From Methylomicrobium lacus_A (lineage in GTDB: Bacteria > Pseudomonadota > Gammaproteobacteria > Methylococcales > Methylomonadaceae): DNA of 64,000 nt. Positions 8,131 to 17,047 of the stretch are shown one piece after another. Both the position numbers and the translations under genes were made by a program. Numbering within the stretch: position 1 is the stretch's first letter; every line of letters starts with the position of its first letter. Where the stretch lies: the NCBI RefSeq assembly GCF_041897535.1, contig NZ_CP169217.1, positions 3,162,001 through 3,226,000 of the forward strand, read 5' to 3'. The notes below the pieces were generated by a model. That model ran no database searches and had not been told where the DNA came from. It saw only the letters and a list, made by a program, of their open reading frames with translations.

Positions 8131-8159
8131 TTGACTCTGGTTCGCTAGAAATCTATAGT
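8131..8159 (+). promoter_or_regulatory. Sigma70 promoter of the dcw cluster (Pmra)
   Basis: TTGACT at 8131-8136 and TATAGT at 8154-8159 are separated by exactly 17 bases, one mismatch each from consensus. It lies 58 bases before the mraZ start and just ahead of the MraZ repeats, so it is the main candidate for driving the division and cell wall operon. Confidence 0.8.
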
Positions 8160-8166
8160 GACACTT

Positions 8167-8192
8167 AAGTGGTAAAAAGTGGAAAATTTTGG
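8167..8192 (+). promoter_or_regulatory. MraZ operator: three direct repeats
   Basis: GTGG at 8169-8172, GTGG at 8179-8182 and TTGG at 8189-8192 repeat with a 10-base period. E. coli MraZ binds TGGG-like repeats of this spacing in front of its own operon. Here the repeats begin just past the expected transcription start of the 8131-8159 promoter, fitting autorepression. Confidence 0.7.
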
Positions 8193-8217
8193 TTTTTTCT
8201 AGTTCCGGGGGGAGTTT

Positions 8218-8685
8218 TTGTTTCGGGGCATCAGTTCGCTCAATCTTGACGACAAGGGGCGCCTGGCAATTCCGACCCGTTACCGGGACGAACTGCAGGA
8301 GTGTTGCGATCGTCAACTGGTGGTGACCGTCGCAGTCAACGAATTGTGCGTCGGCGAAGCCGGCTGCCTATGGCTCTACCCGCTGCCCGAATGGGAAAAG
8401 CTCGAACACACGATCAGCAAATTACCGACGTTAAATAAGATGGCGGGTAAATTACGCCGCTTTCTGATCGGCAATGCTTCGGAATGTGAAATGGATGCGC
8501 AGGGCAGGTTATTGCTGCCGGAAAAACTCAGGCGTTTTGCTAGCATGGAAAAAAAAATCGTTTTAGTCGGACAGTTGAACAAATTCGAAATCTGGAATGA
8601 AGACGCATGGACGGCCAAGGAAGCCGAATGGCTGGCCGGCGATGACAACGACGGATTGGACGAGCTCGGCCCGTTATCATTTTAA
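8218..8685 (+). CDS. mraZ: Transcriptional regulator MraZ
   Basis: MraZ is an AbrB-like DNA-binding protein, first gene of the dcw cluster, that represses its own promoter. The 155 residues contain two SpoVT/AbrB-like halves: FRGISSLNLDDKGRLAIPTR at the N-terminus, and ECEMDAQGRLLLPEKLRRFA near residue 90. The start codon is a TTG at 8218, forced by the family's conserved first residues (MFRG) and supported by GGGGGGAG five bases upstream. The rare start may keep MraZ levels low. The operator at 8167-8192 lies just before it. Confidence 0.95.
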   Translation: MFRGISSLNLDDKGRLAIPTRYRDELQECCDRQLVVTVAVNELCVGEAGCLWLYPLPEWEKLEHTISKLPTLNKMAGKLRRFLIGNASECEMDAQGRLLLPEKLRRFASMEKKIVLVGQLNKFEIWNEDAWTAKEAEWLAGDDNDGLDELGPLSF

Positions 8686-8709
8686 GTTGTCATTTTAAAG
8701 AGAAAAACT

Positions 8710-9636
8710 GTGTTGCATTTACCGGTCATGCTGGAAGAGGCGCTGGCGCAATTGGCGGTCAAGCCTCGCGGGGTTTATTTGGATTGTACGTTCGGGCGCG
8801 GCGGCCATAGCCGAGCCTTGCTGCAGCGGCTGGATGCGGATGGGCGCCTGTTTGCGATCGACCGCGATGTGGAAGCGGTCGAGTCCGACGCCGCGCAGGA
8901 TCTGCGGCAAGACGGCCGTTTTCGCTTGTTTCACGGCTGTTTTTCGGAATTGGCCGCGATCGTCGAGCGTGAAGGCTTGACAGGCCAAATCGACGGTATC
9001 TTGCTGGACCTCGGCGTTTCTTCGCCTCAGTTGGACAATCCGGACAGAGGCTTCAGCTTCATGAAGGACGGCCCCTTGGACATGCGGATGAACAGCAGCG
9101 TCGGCCCTTCGGCGGCGGACTGGCTGGCGACTGTGCCAGAGAAGGAGTTGGTCAGGGTGTTGTTCGAATACGGCGAGGAGCGCTTTGCGCGGCGCATTGC
9201 GAAGGCGATAGTGACCCGCCGGCTAGAAACCCCGATCACAACGACCCGGCAACTGGCCGAACTGATTGCCGAGGCGTCGCCGGCCACGGAGCGCCACAAG
9301 CATCCTGCGACCCGCACGTTCCAGGCGATACGGATCGAGATCAATCACGAGCTGGATGAATTGCAGACCGTGCTGCGGCAGGCGGTGCAGGTGTTGAAAC
9401 CCGGCGGACGGCTGGTCGTAATCTCGTTTCATTCTTTGGAAGACCGCATCGTGAAGCGTTTCATCCGCAGCGAGTCGGGCAGCAAATACGATCCCGGCAA
9501 ATTGCCGATCAGGGAAAGCGAGATTGAAAAAGGCGTATTGAAAAAAATCGGTTCATCGATCAAGGCCGGTCAGCAAGAGACCGGGCAAAATCCGCGGGCG
9601 CGCAGCGCGGTGATGCGGACGGCAGAGAGAGTTTAA
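8710..9636 (+). CDS. rsmH: 16S rRNA (cytosine1402-N4)-methyltransferase RsmH
   Basis: RsmH N4-methylates C1402, the base whose ribose is methylated by RsmI encoded just upstream of rnpB. The 308 residues begin HLPVMLEEALAQL, then the SAM-binding YLDCTFGRGGHSRALL, IDGILLDLGVSSPQLD, DNPDRGFSF and GGRLVVISFHSLEDRIVKRF, all RsmH hallmarks. The GTG start at 8710 is set by the conserved N-terminus. It lies 24 bases after mraZ, and ftsL follows with no gap. Confidence 0.96.
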   Translation: MLHLPVMLEEALAQLAVKPRGVYLDCTFGRGGHSRALLQRLDADGRLFAIDRDVEAVESDAAQDLRQDGRFRLFHGCFSELAAIVEREGLTGQIDGILLDLGVSSPQLDNPDRGFSFMKDGPLDMRMNSSVGPSAADWLATVPEKELVRVLFEYGEERFARRIAKAIVTRRLETPITTTRQLAELIAEASPATERHKHPATRTFQAIRIEINHELDELQTVLRQAVQVLKPGGRLVVISFHSLEDRIVKRFIRSESGSKYDPGKLPIRESEIEKGVLKKIGSSIKAGQQETGQNPRARSAVMRTAERV

Positions 9637-9909
9637 GTGGCGGCATTCAAAAATTTGGCAATGGGTGCGTTATTCGCGCTGCTGCTGGCGTCGGCGCTGG
9701 CCGCGATTTACAGCAAATACCATTCGCGTCAGGTTTTTATCGAGATTCAGAAACAGGAAAAGATTCTGGATCAGTACGATGTCGAGTGGGGGCAACTGCA
9801 ACTGGAACTGACGACTCAGGTGGACCAAAGCAAGGTCGAGCTGAGCGCGCGTGAACAACTGAAACTGGTCATGCCTGAACGCGACAAGATCGTTTATTTG
9901 AAACCATGA
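9637..9909 (+). CDS. ftsL: Cell division protein FtsL
   Basis: This 90-residue bitopic membrane protein has one transmembrane helix (about residues 8-25, LAMGALFALLLASALAAIY). A periplasmic coiled-coil stretch follows (EIQKQEKILDQYDVEWGQL), ending VMPERDKIVYLKP. FtsL joins FtsQ and FtsB and activates the FtsWI synthase at the septum. It has a GTG start right after the rsmH stop and overlaps ftsI by 4 bases. Sequence identity in this family is low, so the call rests on size, topology and position. Confidence 0.92.
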   Translation: MAAFKNLAMGALFALLLASALAAIYSKYHSRQVFIEIQKQEKILDQYDVEWGQLQLELTTQVDQSKVELSAREQLKLVMPERDKIVYLKP

Positions 9910-11744
9910 GAGATTTTCGCGGCAGAGTCAAATCAGGATCGGCGCCGGTCGATTGCGAACGGAGGAGGAAGCTGCTCGTTTTGTCGGTGCTGGTGTGCAT
10001 GGCCGTTCTGGTAGTGCGGGCGGTCGATCTGCAGGTGTTCGACAAGCAGTTTTTGCAGAAGCAGGGCAATAAAACCTATGTGACCGATGTGGTCGTGCCG
10101 GCTTATCGCGGCATGATTCGGGATAGAAACGGCGAGCCGCTGGCGGTCAGTACGCCGATGCAGTCGATCTGGGTGAACGCGAAGGATCATCATCAGGCCG
10201 AACAGGATTTCGCGGACGAACTGAAAAAACGCAAAAAAAGCCCGGAAGACATCGAGGCGCTGTTGAACGACTATCGCGGCAAGAGCCGGGCCGCAATCCG
10301 CGAGATGGAGCGGCTGCTCGATTTGCCGCCGGGCAGGGTCGCCGGCTTGTTGAATGACAATCCGAAGCGGCAGTTTGCCTACGTGATTCGCCGAATCGAA
10401 CCGCCGCTTGCCGAGCAGGTGAAGAACCTGAAGATCGCCGGCGTCAATTTCGACCGCGAATTCAAACGCTTTTACCCGACCGGTGCGGTCTCCGCGCATG
10501 TGGTCGGCTTTACCGATCTGAACGACGCCGGCCAGGAAGGCATCGAGAAGGGCTACGAAGACGTGCTGAAGGGGGTGCCGGGACGCAAGCGGGTGATCCG
10601 CGACGGTAAGCAGCACATCATCGAGGATGTCGAAAACGTCCGCGACCCGGCGCCGGGTCGCGATTTGCAGTTGAGCATCGATCAGCGCATTCAGTACATT
10701 GCCTATAAGGAACTGCAACGCGCCGTGGCCGAGAATGAGGCCAAATCCGCTTCGCTGGCGGTGCTGGATGCGAAGAATGGCGAGATTCTCGCCGCGGTCA
10801 GTTTGCCGCCGTTCAATCCGAATGCGCGGGAAGACTTGAAGGAGGCTCTTTACCGGAACCGGGCGATGACCGAGATTTTCGAACCCGGTTCGACCGTGAA
10901 GCCGTTCGTGGTCGCCGCGGCGCTGGATGGCGGCTATGTGCGCCCGAATGCGTTGTTCGTGACGCACGGCGTGTTTCAGGTCGGCAAGCATACGGTCCGG
11001 GATGTGCATAATTACGGCACGATGGACTTGACGCATGTGATCAAGAAATCCAGCAATGTCGCGGTATCGCAGATGGCATTGAAGATGCCGCCGAAATATT
11101 TTTGGGGCATTTATAACCAGCTCGGTTTCGGCAAATCGGCGGAGGCCGGATTTCCCGGCGAAGCTTCGGGACGGCTGCTGCATTATTCGAAAATGAAGGA
11201 CTTCGACCGGGCGACGCTGTCGTTCGGTTACGGACTCAGCGCCTCGGTGGTGCAACTGGCGAAAGCCTACACCGCCTTGGCCGACGATGGCGTTCTGCAT
11301 TCGGTCAGTCTGTTGAAACGCGATGAGGATCCGAATCCGGTGCGCGTGTTTTCGGCCAAGACCGCCCAAAGCGTGCGCAAGATGATGGAAAGCGTGATCA
11401 TGAAGGACGGCACCGCCTATGAGGCGAGGGTGGATGGCTATACGGTGGCGGGCAAGACCGGCACGGTCAAGAAGGCCGCCGGCGCGCACGGCTACACCAG
11501 CAACAAATATTTCGCGGTATTTGCGGGCATCGCGCCGGCCAGCGACCCGAGGCTGATCATCACGGTGATGATCGATGAACCTTCGGCGGGCAAGTATTAC
11601 GGCGGCCTGGTGTCGGCGCCGGTGTTTTCCCGGGTAATGAGCGGCGCTTTGCGGGTGCTGGATATTCCACCGGACAGGGAGGATACGATGCCGATCGTGT
11701 TGTCTCATAAAGAGTCGTCAGGAGACAGCCATGAAATTGACTGA
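9906..11744 (+). CDS. ftsI: Septal peptidoglycan transpeptidase FtsI (PBP3)
   Basis: FtsI cross-links septal peptidoglycan. A single membrane anchor (about residues 22-42, LLVLSVLVCMAVLVVRAVDL) precedes the PBP dimerisation domain (RGMIRDRNGEPLAVSTP). The C-terminal transpeptidase domain has all three motifs: STVK with catalytic Ser329, SSN in IKKSSNVAVSQM, and KTGT in YTVAGKTGTVKK. At 612 residues it is of usual class B PBP length. It overlaps ftsL by 4 bases and murE by 14. Confidence 0.96.
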   Translation: MRDFRGRVKSGSAPVDCERRRKLLVLSVLVCMAVLVVRAVDLQVFDKQFLQKQGNKTYVTDVVVPAYRGMIRDRNGEPLAVSTPMQSIWVNAKDHHQAEQDFADELKKRKKSPEDIEALLNDYRGKSRAAIREMERLLDLPPGRVAGLLNDNPKRQFAYVIRRIEPPLAEQVKNLKIAGVNFDREFKRFYPTGAVSAHVVGFTDLNDAGQEGIEKGYEDVLKGVPGRKRVIRDGKQHIIEDVENVRDPAPGRDLQLSIDQRIQYIAYKELQRAVAENEAKSASLAVLDAKNGEILAAVSLPPFNPNAREDLKEALYRNRAMTEIFEPGSTVKPFVVAAALDGGYVRPNALFVTHGVFQVGKHTVRDVHNYGTMDLTHVIKKSSNVAVSQMALKMPPKYFWGIYNQLGFGKSAEAGFPGEASGRLLHYSKMKDFDRATLSFGYGLSASVVQLAKAYTALADDGVLHSVSLLKRDEDPNPVRVFSAKTAQSVRKMMESVIMKDGTAYEARVDGYTVAGKTGTVKKAAGAHGYTSNKYFAVFAGIAPASDPRLIITVMIDEPSAGKYYGGLVSAPVFSRVMSGALRVLDIPPDREDTMPIVLSHKESSGDSHEID

Positions 11745-13200
11745 GTTACTCGCCGCTCCGGTGGCGCCCCTGCACGATGTCGACATCAGCGGCCTGAACT
11801 TGGATAGCCGGCAGGTTGCCCCGGGCGATGCCTTCGTCGCTTTGGCCGGCGCGAATCAGCATGGCTTAAAGCATGCGGCGCAGGCGCTCGAACTCGGCGC
11901 GACGGTCATTCTGTACGATCCGGCTGGCGGCGGTTCCGAACTGGCGGCGGACTTAAACGGCGCGCCCTTGGTGGCGGTCGAAGATTTGAGCGGGAAACTG
12001 GGCGATCTGGCCGCGCGCTTCTACGGCGATCCGTCTGCGGCGATGCGGGTGTTCGGCATTACCGGCACCAACGGCAAGACTTCCTGTTCCCAGTTTTTGA
12101 GCCAGCTGTTGCCCGCTTGCGGCATTATCGGCACCCTGGGTTGGGGCGAATGGGGTAGGCTGAACAAGACGCTGAATACCACGCCCGATGCGCTCGCGGT
12201 GCAGCGCATGCTGGCCGAATTGCGGCAACAGGGCAAGGCGTCCGTCGCGATGGAGGTATCATCGCACGGTATCGAACAGGGCCGGGTCAACGGGGTGCAT
12301 TTTGAGGGCGCGGTATTCACGAATATCAGCCGCGATCATCTCGACTATCACGGCACGATGGAGGCCTATGTCGCGGCCAAGCTGGCCCTGCTCAGGCAGC
12401 CTGGCCTCAAGTTTGCGGCGGTGAATCTGGACGATGACTACGGCGCGCAAATCTTGGCCGCAACGCCGGACAGCGTGACGGTATGGGGGCACAGCCGGCA
12501 GGGAAAAACCAGCGCCAAGGGCGAAAGCCTAAATGCCGAGAATGTCAGGCATCAGCCGGACGGCATCGAGTTCGATGTGTGCTGGCGCGAGCAGCGGGTG
12601 ACCGTACAGACGCCGTTGTTTGGCGATTTCAATATCGACAACTGTTTGAGCGTGCTGGCGGTGCTGCTGGCGATCGGTGAACCGATCGACCGTGCCGCCA
12701 TCAAATTGCGGGGGCTGATCCCGGTTCAGGGACGCATGGAGCGCTTTGGCGGCGACCGGCAGCCCTGGGTGTTTGTCGATTACGCGCATACGCCGGACGC
12801 GCTCGATAAAGTGTTGGCGAGCGTCAGACAGCATTGCCGGCAGCACTTATGGGTGGTATTCGGCTGCGGCGGCAACCGGGACCGGGGCAAGCGCGCCGAA
12901 ATGGGCGCCGGCGCCTCACGGTGGGCCGACCACGTGATCGTGACCGACGACAATCCGCGTCACGAAAACGGCCAGCACATCGTGGGCGACATCCTGACCG
13001 GCTGCCGTAAAGAGCGGGTGCGCGTGATCAGAGACAGAAAACAGGCGATCGAAACGGCCATCCTGGAGGCGGGCGCAGACGACTGGATCGTGGTCGCCGG
13101 CAAGGGCCATGAGGATTATCAGGAAATAGCCGGCGTGCGCTATCCGTTTAGCGATGCCGAGGCCGTGCAGAGGGCATTAGAATTGAGGACGACCGATTGA
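11731..13200 (+). CDS. murE: UDP-MurNAc-L-Ala-D-Glu--meso-diaminopimelate ligase MurE
   Basis: MurE adds the third stem-peptide residue in the cytoplasm. The 489 residues show the Mur ligase fold: the N-terminal UDP-binding part with LDSRQVAPGDAFVAL, the ATP loop FGITGTNGKTSCSQFL, and the central VAMEVSSHGIEQGRV. The C-terminal TDDNPRHENG contains DNPR, which selects meso-diaminopimelate rather than lysine, as expected for a Gram-negative. Its start lies inside the end of ftsI. Confidence 0.96.
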   Translation: MKLTELLAAPVAPLHDVDISGLNLDSRQVAPGDAFVALAGANQHGLKHAAQALELGATVILYDPAGGGSELAADLNGAPLVAVEDLSGKLGDLAARFYGDPSAAMRVFGITGTNGKTSCSQFLSQLLPACGIIGTLGWGEWGRLNKTLNTTPDALAVQRMLAELRQQGKASVAMEVSSHGIEQGRVNGVHFEGAVFTNISRDHLDYHGTMEAYVAAKLALLRQPGLKFAAVNLDDDYGAQILAATPDSVTVWGHSRQGKTSAKGESLNAENVRHQPDGIEFDVCWREQRVTVQTPLFGDFNIDNCLSVLAVLLAIGEPIDRAAIKLRGLIPVQGRMERFGGDRQPWVFVDYAHTPDALDKVLASVRQHCRQHLWVVFGCGGNRDRGKRAEMGAGASRWADHVIVTDDNPRHENGQHIVGDILTGCRKERVRVIRDRKQAIETAILEAGADDWIVVAGKGHEDYQEIAGVRYPFSDAEAVQRALELRTTD

Positions 13201-13209
13201 GGAACAAGA

Positions 13210-14571
13210 GTGGATATGCGGTTGAGTGAATGCGCAGAGCTCCTGAACGGGGAGTTGATCGGCGGCGATGGCGTCTTCGGGGCGGTCAGCATCGATACCC
13301 GGACCTTACAGTCGGGCGATCTCTATATCGCGATCAAGGGCGAACGCTTCGACGGCAATGAATTCGTCGACCAGGCGGCGCAAAACGGCGCGGTAGCGGC
13401 AGTCGTGCACCGGGGCGTCACAGCGAACATCCCGGCGATTGAGGTTGAAGACACCCATCTGGCCCTGGCCGAACTGGGCGGTGCCTGGCGCAAGAAGACC
13501 GGGGCGAAAGTCGTCGGCGTGACCGGCAGCAACGGCAAGACGACCGTGAAGGAAATGACCGCGGCGGTGCTCGCGAGTGATGGCGAAGTGCTCTATACGA
13601 AGGGCAATTTGAACAATGACATCGGCGTGCCGCTGACCCTGCTGCGCCTTGCGGAGCGGCACCGTTACGCGGTGGTCGAAATGGGCGCCAATCATCCTGG
13701 CGAAATCGCCTACACCGCGGCTTATGCCGCGCCGGATGTGGCGATCATCACGAATGCCGGCCCCGCGCATATCGAGGGTTTCGGCAGCGTCGAAGGGGTG
13801 GCCCGGGCCAAGGGCGAACTGTTTGCGGCGTTGAAGCCGGACGGCGTGGCGATCATCAACCGGGATGATACCTTCTTTGAGTACTGGCGGTCGGTGGCGG
13901 GTGCGCGCAAGGTCGTGTCCTTCGGTTTGCGCGAAAAGAGTGATGTGACGGCATCGGATATCAAAACCGAGGTCATCGAGCATCGGTTCAGGACCTCCTT
14001 CATGCTTTCCGCGCCCGCAGGCCGAGCGCATTGCCGGTTACAGTTGGCAGGCCGGCATAATGTAGTGAACGCGTTGGCCGCGGCTGCGGCCGGTTTGGCG
14101 CTGGGTTTGGGTCTGGAGCAGATCGTAGAGGCCCTGCAGGCGGTCAAGCCGGTCACCGGCAGGCTACAGCCTTGGGTCGGCCGCAAAGGTAATATTGTGA
14201 TCGACGATACCTATAATGCGAACTCGGGATCGCTGAAGGCCGGGCTCGATGTGCTGGCCGGCGTCGGACAAAAGCCCTGGCTGGTGCTGGGCGCGTTTGG
14301 CGAATTGGGTCCCGAGAGCTTGGCTATGCACCGGGACATGGGCGGGTTGATCAAGTCGAGTGGAGTTGTGCGCCTGCTAGCCACAGGCTCCGATGCCAGG
14401 GCCACGGTTGAAGCCTTCGGCAAAGGGGCCTCTTTTTACGAGACCCAGGAAGAATTGATCGCGGCGCTGGAACACGAATTGACGGGTGATGAAACGATCC
14501 TGATCAAAGGGTCGAGAATACGCCGGATGGAAAATGTCGCGGCGGCACTGGTGGAAAATTTTAGAGCGTAA
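13210..14571 (+). CDS. murF: UDP-MurNAc-tripeptide--D-Ala-D-Ala ligase MurF
   Basis: MurF completes the UDP-MurNAc-pentapeptide. In 453 residues it has SIDTRTLQSGDLYIAIKGER, the ATP loop VVGVTGSNGKTTVKEM, the carboxylated-lysine region VVEMGANHPGEIAY and the C-terminal VIDDTYNANSGSLKAGLDVL specific to MurF. The GTG at 13210 is used here; an ATG two codons later (13216) is equally possible. It follows murE by 9 bases and precedes mraY by 3. Confidence 0.96.
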   Translation: MDMRLSECAELLNGELIGGDGVFGAVSIDTRTLQSGDLYIAIKGERFDGNEFVDQAAQNGAVAAVVHRGVTANIPAIEVEDTHLALAELGGAWRKKTGAKVVGVTGSNGKTTVKEMTAAVLASDGEVLYTKGNLNNDIGVPLTLLRLAERHRYAVVEMGANHPGEIAYTAAYAAPDVAIITNAGPAHIEGFGSVEGVARAKGELFAALKPDGVAIINRDDTFFEYWRSVAGARKVVSFGLREKSDVTASDIKTEVIEHRFRTSFMLSAPAGRAHCRLQLAGRHNVVNALAAAAAGLALGLGLEQIVEALQAVKPVTGRLQPWVGRKGNIVIDDTYNANSGSLKAGLDVLAGVGQKPWLVLGAFGELGPESLAMHRDMGGLIKSSGVVRLLATGSDARATVEAFGKGASFYETQEELIAALEHELTGDETILIKGSRIRRMENVAAALVENFRA

Positions 14572-14574
14572 TCG

Positions 14575-15657
14575 ATGTTACTGTACTTTGCAGATTATTT
14601 AATGTCATTTGATAGTGCCTTCAGGGTGTTTCATTACCTGACTTTTAGAGCCATTTTGGGCTCGTTGACCGCTCTGGCCATTTCATTGCTGTTCGGGCCG
14701 CTCATGATCCGCAAGCTGACCCATAAAAACATCGGTCAAAGCATTCGCGAACTGGGTCCCGAATCGCACTACGAAAAGAAAGGCACGCCGACGATGGGCG
14801 GCACGATGATTCTGGTCGCGATCGCGGTCAGCACGCTGCTCTGGGCCGATCTGAGCAACCATTATGTCTGGACGATTTTATTGGTTACGCTGGGTTACGG
14901 CATCGTCGGTTTTGTCGATGATTACCGGAAAGTGATCAAGCGCAACAGCGACGGCCTGTCCGCGAAAGCCAAATATTTCTGGCAGTCGGTGATCGGTTTC
15001 GCGGCCGCGGTGTTTTTATATAAAACCGCGACCTTGCCCGTCGAAACGCAGTTTTTCGTGCCGTTCTTCAAGGATGTCGTATTCAACATGGGCTGGTTGT
15101 ATGTGGTCCTGACCTATTTCGTGATCGTCGGCACCAGCAATGCGGTGAATCTGACCGACGGCCTGGATGGTCTGGCGATCATGCCGACCGTGATGGTGGC
15201 CGGTGGGCTCGGCATTTTTGCCTATCTTTCCGGGCACGCGGCGTTCGCGAATTATCTTGCGATTCCGTTTTTGCCGCATTCCGGCGAACTGCTGGTGTTC
15301 TGTTCGGCGCTGATCGGCGCGGGGCTCGGTTTTCTCTGGTTCAACGCCTATCCGGCGATGGTGTTCATGGGCGATGTCGGCGCGCTGGCGCTCGGCGCGG
15401 CGCTGGGCCTGTTGGCGGTGCTGGTGCGTCAGGAAATCGTGCTGGTGATCATGGGCGGCGTCTTCGTGATGGAAACCTTGTCGGTGATCATCCAGGTCGC
15501 GTCTTTCAAAACGACCGGCAAACGGGTGTTCAAGATGGCGCCGATTCATCATCATTTCGAATTGAAAGGCTGGCCCGAGCCGCGTGTGATCGTGCGTTTC
15601 TGGATCATCACCGTAGTTCTGGTGCTGATCGGTCTCGCGACCCTGAAACTGCGTTGA
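14575..15657 (+). CDS. mraY: Phospho-MurNAc-pentapeptide translocase MraY
   Basis: MraY moves phospho-MurNAc-pentapeptide onto undecaprenyl phosphate, making lipid I. It is a 360-residue protein of about ten membrane helices. Visible motifs are KKGTPTMGGTMIL, the aspartate pair in GFVDDYRK, SNAVNLTDGLDGLAIMPT with its catalytic aspartate, FMGDVGALALGAALG, and the cytoplasmic loop MAPIHHHFELKGWPE. Length and motif order are standard. Confidence 0.97.
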   Translation: MLLYFADYLMSFDSAFRVFHYLTFRAILGSLTALAISLLFGPLMIRKLTHKNIGQSIRELGPESHYEKKGTPTMGGTMILVAIAVSTLLWADLSNHYVWTILLVTLGYGIVGFVDDYRKVIKRNSDGLSAKAKYFWQSVIGFAAAVFLYKTATLPVETQFFVPFFKDVVFNMGWLYVVLTYFVIVGTSNAVNLTDGLDGLAIMPTVMVAGGLGIFAYLSGHAAFANYLAIPFLPHSGELLVFCSALIGAGLGFLWFNAYPAMVFMGDVGALALGAALGLLAVLVRQEIVLVIMGGVFVMETLSVIIQVASFKTTGKRVFKMAPIHHHFELKGWPEPRVIVRFWIITVVLVLIGLATLKLR

Positions 15658-15676
15658 TGCCTTTGGGAGGTGATGC

Positions 15677-17047
15677 ATGGAAAATGCCCCGATTATTAAA
15701 AAACTGATTTCCCGATTTGCACTGGATCCCCGGCGCGCGAAAGTGCTGGTGGTCGGCCTCGGCGTAACCGGACTGTCGGTCGCGAAATATCTGTCAAGGC
15801 TCGGCTTCAATTTTGCGGTCGTCGACAGCCGGGACAACCCGCCGTCGCTGAAGGAGTTCACCGAACAGATGCCGGATGTGCCGATCTTTACCGGCAAATT
15901 CAACGAAGAAGCCTTTCAGGTTGCGTCGCATCTGGTAATCAGCCCGGGCGTTCCGCTGACCGAACCCGCGATCGCTCAGGCGGTCGCGAACGGTTCGGTG
16001 ATCCTCGGCGATATCGATCTGTTTGCCTGTTCGACGAATGCGCCGATCGTTGCGATTACCGGTTCGAACGGCAAGAGCACGGTAACGACGATGCTCGGCG
16101 AGATGGCCAAAATTTCGGGCAAGCTGGTCGGCGTCGGCGGCAATCTGGGCACGGCCGCGCTGGATCTGCTCGAGACGCCGGCGGATTTGTTCGTGTTGGA
16201 ATTGTCGAGTTTTCAACTCGAAAGAACGACCGCCTTGAACGCGGCCGCCGCGACCGTGCTGAACATCTCGGCCGATCATCTGGATCGGCACAAAGATGTC
16301 GAGGAATATGCCGGCGCCAAACAACGCATCTTTGACGGCAACGGGGTGATGGTGATCAACGCCGATGATCCTCGCGTCAACGCGATGCGGCGTAAAGGCC
16401 GGCGGACCTATGCGTATTCGATCAAAGAAGCCGCCGATTTCACGCTGGCGAAGATCGAGGGCGTCGAATGCCTGGTCTACGGCGGCAGGAAGCTGATGGA
16501 ATTGTCCGAATTGCGCCTGGAAGGCCGTCATAATGCCGCCAACGCGCTGGCCGCGCTGGCACTTGGGATTGCGGTCGGCCTGGATCCGGACAGCATGTGC
16601 GATGCGCTCAGACGCTTCCGGGGCCTGCCGCACCGGATGCAGCGCGTCGGCAAAATCAAGGATGTGACCTGGATCAACGACTCGAAAGCGACCAACATCG
16701 GCGCCTGCATCGCGGCGCTGCAAGGCTGCGACCGCAAGGTGGTGCTGTTGGCCGGCGGCGATGCGAAAGGGGCCGATATGAGCGAATTGCGGCCTGCCGT
16801 ACAGGAAAAAGTCAAAAGCGTGGTGTTGATGGGCAGGGATGCGGACCTGATCGACCAGGCTTTGGCCGGCTGTGTGCCGACGTACCGTGCCCAAGACATG
16901 CAGGAAGCGGTGCGGATTGCGGCCAGCCTGGCCGAGCCCGGCGACGCGGTGTTGTTGTCCCCGGCCTGCGCGAGCCTCGATCAATATAAAAACTATCAGG
17001 AGCGCGGCGAAAAGTTCGCCAAAGCGGTCCAGGAATTGCTGGCGTGA
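15677..17047 (+). CDS. murD: UDP-N-acetylmuramoyl-L-alanine--D-glutamate ligase MurD
   Basis: MurD adds D-glutamate to UDP-MurNAc-L-Ala. The 456 residues start with a Rossmann-like UDP site (VLVVGLGVTGLSVAKYL), then the ATP loop VAITGSNGKSTVTTML, GNLGTAALDLL, LELSSFQLERT and the C-terminal INDSKATNIGACIAAL. A ribosome site, GGGAGG, precedes the ATG. Its GTGA end overlaps ftsW by 4 bases. Confidence 0.96.
   Translation: MENAPIIKKLISRFALDPRRAKVLVVGLGVTGLSVAKYLSRLGFNFAVVDSRDNPPSLKEFTEQMPDVPIFTGKFNEEAFQVASHLVISPGVPLTEPAIAQAVANGSVILGDIDLFACSTNAPIVAITGSNGKSTVTTMLGEMAKISGKLVGVGGNLGTAALDLLETPADLFVLELSSFQLERTTALNAAAATVLNISADHLDRHKDVEEYAGAKQRIFDGNGVMVINADDPRVNAMRRKGRRTYAYSIKEAADFTLAKIEGVECLVYGGRKLMELSELRLEGRHNAANALAALALGIAVGLDPDSMCDALRRFRGLPHRMQRVGKIKDVTWINDSKATNIGACIAALQGCDRKVVLLAGGDAKGADMSELRPAVQEKVKSVVLMGRDADLIDQALAGCVPTYRAQDMQEAVRIAASLAEPGDAVLLSPACASLDQYKNYQERGEKFAKAVQELLA

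Noticed and set aside
9933..11708. Long open frame (591 codons) on the minus strand opposite ftsI
   Set aside because: It mirrors the codon bias of ftsI, has an Arg/His/Gln-rich composition typical of antisense frames and no domain. The plus strand carries every FtsI motif.
15794..16984. Minus-strand frame of 396 codons opposite murD
   Set aside because: Same shadow effect in G+C-rich DNA; the composition is Arg/His/Gln-rich and murD is unmistakable.
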